Below, piece after piece: positions 60,780 through 64,000 of a stretch of 64,000 bases of DNA. Numbering within the stretch: position 1 is the stretch's first letter; the number at the start of each line of letters is the position of its first letter. Under the pieces are notes generated by a model. That model ran no database searches, was not told where the DNA came from, and saw only the letters and a list, made by a program, of their open reading frames with translations. The position numbers and the translations under genes were made by a program. This DNA comes from Bacillus massilinigeriensis (GTDB lineage Bacteria > Bacillota > Bacilli > Bacillales > Cytobacillaceae), in assembly GCF_900111815.1 (NCBI RefSeq), contig NZ_LT630004.1, forward strand, positions 719,671-783,670, written 5' to 3'.

Positions 60780-62195
60780 ATGTCTCAAAGGAATAAAAAA
60801 GTTGTCGTAATCGGTGGAGGAATCACTGGCTTGACAGCTGCGTACTATTTGCAAAAGCAGGCACGTGAATATGGGTTGCCCCTTGATGTCACGCTTGTGG
60901 AGGCATCCCACCAAGTGGGCGGCAAGATGCGAACGGTTGTCAAGGATGGCTTTGTTATTGAACGAGGCCCTGACTCTTTCCTCGAGCGGAAAGAAAGTGC
61001 TGGAAGGCTTGCCCGCGAGGTTGGACTGGGAGATAAAATTGTAAACAATTCAGCGGGGAAGTCGTATGTTCTTGTAAGGGACAGGCTACATCCTATGCCT
61101 GGAGGCTCTATAATGGGCATCCCAACAGAAATTGGCCCGTTTGTCACAACAAAACTGTTTTCATGGTCTGGAAAGTTCAGAGCGGCCGCGGACTTTTTTA
61201 TGCCTCCTACCGAAAAAAAAGAAGATCAGACACTTGGGACCTTTTTCAGGCGCCGGCTCGGAGACGAAGTGGTGGAGAACCTTGTAGAGCCTCTTCTTTC
61301 CGGAATTTATGCAGGTGATATCGATCGCCTGAGCTTAATGGCAACATTTCCGCAGTTTTATCACATTGAGCAGAAATATGGCAGCCTTGTCCGTGGAATG
61401 AAAAAAACTACTCCAAAACGGAAGTCAGCTGCAGACGGAGAAAAAAAGAAAGGCATTTTTATCAGCATTTCCACAGGACTCCAGTCGATGGCTGAAGCAA
61501 TTGAAAGGAAGCTCGATGAGGGTTCTGTTCTCAAGTGCACAAGGGTGGATAAAGTGACAAAAGATAGCAAAGGCTACGAGGTCAGATTGAGTACAGGAGA
61601 GACCTTGAAAGCGGATAGCATTGTCATGTGTGTACCGCCTGAAGCAGCGCTTCATATGTTCCCTGAGCAGGAGCATTTGTTTGCTGGCTTCAAAGAGATG
61701 CCTTTCACTTCCGTCGCAACCATCTCAATGGCTTTCCCAGAAAGTGCAATCAAAGAGGATATCGACGGAACAGGATTTGTTGTTTCGCGGAATAGTGATT
61801 ATGCTATCACTGCTTGTACATGGACGCATAAAAAATGGGCTCACTCGGCTCCAGCTGGCAAGGCCTTGCTTCGATGCTATGTCGGAAGGCCTGGCGATGA
61901 AGCAATTGTCGATGCCGCTGATGCGGAGATCGTCCAGGTGGCACTCGGCGATTTGCAGAAGATAATGAATATTTCTGGTGAACCGGAATTCACCGTTGTT
62001 ACACGCTGGAAAGAATCGATGCCGCAATATACGGTGGGGCATCGAGGAAGGATAGAAGAATTGAAAAAAGGGCTAGCGGAAGAACTTCCAGGGGTATATG
62101 CTGTTGGCAGTTCTTTCGAAGGTCTTGGCATACCTGATTGCATTGATCAAGGAGAAGGTGCTGTGAAGAAGGTACTCTCTTATTTGGATTTTTGA
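60780..62195 (+). CDS. hemY: Coproporphyrinogen III oxidase HemY (CgoX)
   Basis: 471 residues. The FAD dinucleotide fold is VVVIGGGITGLTAAYYL, followed by the GGKMRT and ERGPDSFLER blocks of the protoporphyrinogen/coproporphyrinogen oxidase family; the FAD C-terminal motif is YAVGSSFEGLGIPDCI. It oxidises coproporphyrinogen III with O2. ATG 60780 (MSQRNKK) is 9 bases after AAGCAGG; ATG 60774 is too close. A terminator follows, closing the hemEHY operon. Confidence 0.94.
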   Translation: MSQRNKKVVVIGGGITGLTAAYYLQKQAREYGLPLDVTLVEASHQVGGKMRTVVKDGFVIERGPDSFLERKESAGRLAREVGLGDKIVNNSAGKSYVLVRDRLHPMPGGSIMGIPTEIGPFVTTKLFSWSGKFRAAADFFMPPTEKKEDQTLGTFFRRRLGDEVVENLVEPLLSGIYAGDIDRLSLMATFPQFYHIEQKYGSLVRGMKKTTPKRKSAADGEKKKGIFISISTGLQSMAEAIERKLDEGSVLKCTRVDKVTKDSKGYEVRLSTGETLKADSIVMCVPPEAALHMFPEQEHLFAGFKEMPFTSVATISMAFPESAIKEDIDGTGFVVSRNSDYAITACTWTHKKWAHSAPAGKALLRCYVGRPGDEAIVDAADAEIVQVALGDLQKIMNISGEPEFTVVTRWKESMPQYTVGHRGRIEELKKGLAEELPGVYAVGSSFEGLGIPDCIDQGEGAVKKVLSYLDF

Positions 62196-62208
62196 AAAGT
62201 AACATATT

Positions 62209-62245
62209 AAAAGCCTGCTCTTTCGTATGGGAGTAGGCTTTCTCC
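62209..62245 (+). terminator. Terminator of the hemEHY operon
   Basis: AAAGCCTGCTC pairs with GGAGTAGGCTTT (one G-U pair), then CTCCTT. The T-run is weak. Confidence 0.7.
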
Positions 62246-62290
62246 TTAAAGAAAATTGAATTGTTGCCTAAAAAACTTTGTACAAAAAGC

Positions 62291-62357
62291 TTGAAAAGCT
62301 GATTCAATCCTGTTAAAGTTAATTTTGTTCGAAATGACTATTTTGTACATTTGGTCA
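62291..62357 (+). promoter_or_regulatory. yhgD promoter and operator 1
   Basis: TTGAAA at 62291-62296, a 17-base spacer and TAAAGT at 62314-62319. Operator 1, TGAC-N15-GGTCA (62335-62357, 23 bp), lies just downstream of the start point. Its reverse complement agrees with operator 2 at 18 of 23 positions. Confidence 0.7.
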
Positions 62358-62377
62358 TTTTTTTATAAAAAGGGGTG

Positions 62378-62956
62378 ATGGAGGTTGGGATAGACAGGAA
62401 GAAATTGATTATCGAGGCAGCAACAAAGTCATTTTCCTTGTTTGGCTATAAAGCAACGACCATTGATCAAGTCGCCCGTCTTGCAAATGTTGGAAAAGGT
62501 ACTATCTATACTTTCTTCCGGAATAAAGAAGAGTTGTTCGACGAAATCATCAAGAGTCTCATTAAAGAAATGAAAGATACTGCAGATGCTTCGATTGATC
62601 CTGAGCTTTCTTTTTACGAAAATGTGCACAGAGCGCTGTACAGCATTCTTCGTTACCGGAAAGAACACCAGCTTACAATTAAGCTTTTTCAGGAAGAGCG
62701 TGATATGGGAACGCCTGCTGTAATTGACGTCATGGTGAAGTTGGAACAAATGATTCTGAAGTATATCGCTGAACAGATTATTGTGGCGATGGAAAAGGGA
62801 GAAATTAAGCAGTGTGACCCCGAGTTGACGGCATTTGTCATGCTTAAGCTGTATATTTCCCTAATCTTTGATTGGGAAAAGACACGTGAGCCGCTTAGGA
62901 AAGAGCAGATTCTCGAACTGTTTGAGCTATATATTTTCAAGGGATTATCTAAGTAG
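62378..62956 (+). CDS. yhgD: TetR-family regulator YhgD
   Basis: 192 residues. The N-terminal helix-turn-helix (EAATKSFSLFGYKATTIDQV, then VGKGTIYTFFRNKEELF) is typical TetR. The C-terminal all-helical ligand domain is of the YhgD type. It probably represses itself and the downstream yhgE, since a matching operator lies before each. ATG 62378 or GTG 62375 follows AAAAAGGGG. The ligand is unknown. Confidence 0.9.
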   Translation: MEVGIDRKKLIIEAATKSFSLFGYKATTIDQVARLANVGKGTIYTFFRNKEELFDEIIKSLIKEMKDTADASIDPELSFYENVHRALYSILRYRKEHQLTIKLFQEERDMGTPAVIDVMVKLEQMILKYIAEQIIVAMEKGEIKQCDPELTAFVMLKLYISLIFDWEKTREPLRKEQILELFELYIFKGLSK

Positions 62957-62981
62957 ATGACCCTGTTTTTTTAAACTGAAA

Positions 62982-63004
62982 TGACCAAATGGACGAATCG
63001 GTCA
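62982..63004 (+). promoter_or_regulatory. YhgD operator 2 before yhgE
   Basis: TGACCAAATG-N8-GGTCA with an overall 23-bp frame, 25 bases before the yhgE start. The first ten bases are identical to the reverse complement of operator 1. Confidence 0.7.
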
Positions 63005-63028
63005 ATTTTTAATGGAGGATTGCAACGT

Positions 63029-64000
63029 ATGAGAAATAGTTTATTAATCCAGGAGGCTCTTTCAATTTTTCAGAACAAGAAGCTTCTGATCCCTATCATT
63101 GCTGTCCTATTCATCCCGGTATTGTACACCGGAATGTTTCTCCATGCCTTTTGGGATCCATATGCCAGGCTCGATGAGCTTCCAGTGGCTGTTGTCAATA
63201 TGGACGAAGGAGCAACAATGGAAGGTAAGGATATTGATCTTGGAGATGTACTTGTAAAAAAATTGAAAGAAGGAAAGAATTTTCATTTTAATTTTGTAGA
63301 CAAAAAAGAAGGCGAGCGCGGCCTTAAAAATCAAAAGTATTATATGACGATCGAAATACCAAAGGATTTCTCAGAGAACGCGACAACCCTTTTGGATGAA
63401 AAACCGAAAAAGCTTGAATTGGTATATATGCCAAATGAGAGCTATAACTTCTTATCCGCGCAAATAGGCGGGACCGCAGTAGAGAAAATCAAGGCAGCTC
63501 TTTCAGAAAAGGTCTCAGAAACGTATGCGGAAACGATGTTTGATAAAGTAGGCGAACTTGCAGACGGTGTGAAGAAAGCCGGAGAAGGTGCCGGCAAGTT
63601 GAATGATGGCGCAGGCGAACTGAAAAAAGGATCAAAAGCGCTATATGATAATCTTGAAATGCTTGCAGGAAAGTCGATTGAATTTAATAATGGAATGAAT
63701 ACAGCCTACTCGGGATCAAAAGAACTATCATACGGTTCTTCTGAGCTTGCATCAGGGTTAGGAAAACTTCAAGATGGCGGACAAAAGCTTCAAAGTGCTT
63801 CTAGCACCCTTCAAGGGGGACAGGAAAGCCTCCATGAGGGTATCAGCAAAACGAAAGACGGGCTGAACGAGGTTAACGGAAAGCTGCCTGATTTAGTAAA
63901 TGGTACGGGCCAGCTAAAAGCTGGAGCAGATGAGCTTGCAGCCAAGCAAGGTGAGCTTAAAAACGGTATCGATTCCGTTGGCAGCGGGATTGGCGAGCTT
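63029..64000 (+). CDS. yhgE: YhgE/Pip-type membrane protein, N-terminal part (cut by window end)
   Basis: 324 codons are present and the frame runs out of the window. Residues 17-37 form a membrane helix (KLLIPIIAVLFIPVLYTG). A large extracytoplasmic region follows, including VVNMDEGATMEGKDIDLGD and then Gly/Leu-rich repeats of helical type (GAGKLNDGAGELKKGS, LASGLGKLQDGGQKLQ). This is the YhgE/Pip family, phage-receptor-like and related to ABC-2 exporters, with further helices expected at the C-terminus. ATG 63029 follows ATGGAGGA. Operator 2 lies just upstream. Confidence 0.92.
   Translation, partial: MRNSLLIQEALSIFQNKKLLIPIIAVLFIPVLYTGMFLHAFWDPYARLDELPVAVVNMDEGATMEGKDIDLGDVLVKKLKEGKNFHFNFVDKKEGERGLKNQKYYMTIEIPKDFSENATTLLDEKPKKLELVYMPNESYNFLSAQIGGTAVEKIKAALSEKVSETYAETMFDKVGELADGVKKAGEGAGKLNDGAGELKKGSKALYDNLEMLAGKSIEFNNGMNTAYSGSKELSYGSSELASGLGKLQDGGQKLQSASSTLQGGQESLHEGISKTKDGLNEVNGKLPDLVNGTGQLKAGADELAAKQGELKNGIDSVGSGIGEL

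Overview
The window reads as a chromosome segment of a spore-forming member of the Bacillaceae, close to Bacillus in the broad sense. Gene content and order follow the B. subtilis yhcT to yhgE neighbourhood (yhcT-yhcU, pgcA, yhdB-spoVR, fumarase, alpha/beta SASP, yheE/D/C/A, yhaX-hemZ-yhaQ-yhaP, yhaO-yhaN-yhaM-yhaL-prsA, yhaI-hpr-yhaH-trpP-serC-hit-ecsAB, yhgC-hemEHY-yhgD-yhgE). Genes carry strong AGGAGG-type ribosome binding sites and most units end in simple hairpin terminators. All identifications are by eye from protein motifs, so symbols are homology calls and not database results.

Layout. 1-9.7 kb: 3' end of an aldo/keto reductase, a small GlsB-type membrane protein, a pseudouridine synthase, YhcU, a BdbC/thioredoxin oxidative pair, phosphoglucomutase, YhdB, SpoVR, a CzcD exporter and a guanidine-I riboswitch controlling an SMR exporter. 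9.8-16.6 kb: an orphan B12/radical-SAM protein, a CNNM/CorC transporter with a long structured leader, a soluble sporulation-type histidine kinase, a second cation diffusion facilitator and TPP-riboswitch-controlled ThiT.

16.7-22.9 kb is the accessory island: a bacteriocin-type export cluster (damaged C39 peptidase/ABC transporter, GyrI-like protein, HlyD-type accessory protein, polytopic membrane protein that may give immunity) followed by a 124-residue precursor with a textbook double-glycine leader and a glycine-rich core of about 101 residues. I do not recognise the core. The transporter lacks a start codon and has an internal deletion with frameshift, so the cluster may be decaying. A wrecked IS1182-family element flanks it. 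This is the best candidate for an undescribed system in the window.

23-31.9 kb: Fur-box-controlled feoAB plus a Cys-rich partner, a universal stress protein, an HPr-like protein lacking the phosphorylation sites, two tiny ORFs, fumC with a perfect cre box, a SigG-driven SASP gene whose leader can fold like a minimal tRNA, MsmX, a PucR-type regulator and a CsoR/CstR-type regulator. 31.9-43.6 kb: YheE, four tandem YheC/YheD ATP-grasp spore-coat genes behind a SigK-like promoter, YheA, YhaX, HemZ, YhzD, a NatAB-like ABC exporter and an azoreductase. 43.8-57.9 kb: YhaO/YhaN DNA-repair pair, YhaM, YhaL, PrsA, two tiny YjcZ-type proteins, Hpr, TrpP with a TRAP-binding leader, SerC, Hit and EcsAB. 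57.9-64 kb: HmoB, the hemEHY operon, and the TetR-family YhgD with two matching operators around it, then the start of YhgE, cut by the window end.

Functional themes are sporulation (SpoVR, YheC/D, SASP, YhaL, YjcZ, YhaX), haem and iron metabolism (Feo, HemZ, HemEHY, HmoB), metal and cation efflux, and extracellular protein homeostasis (PrsA, Ecs, Hpr, BdbC).
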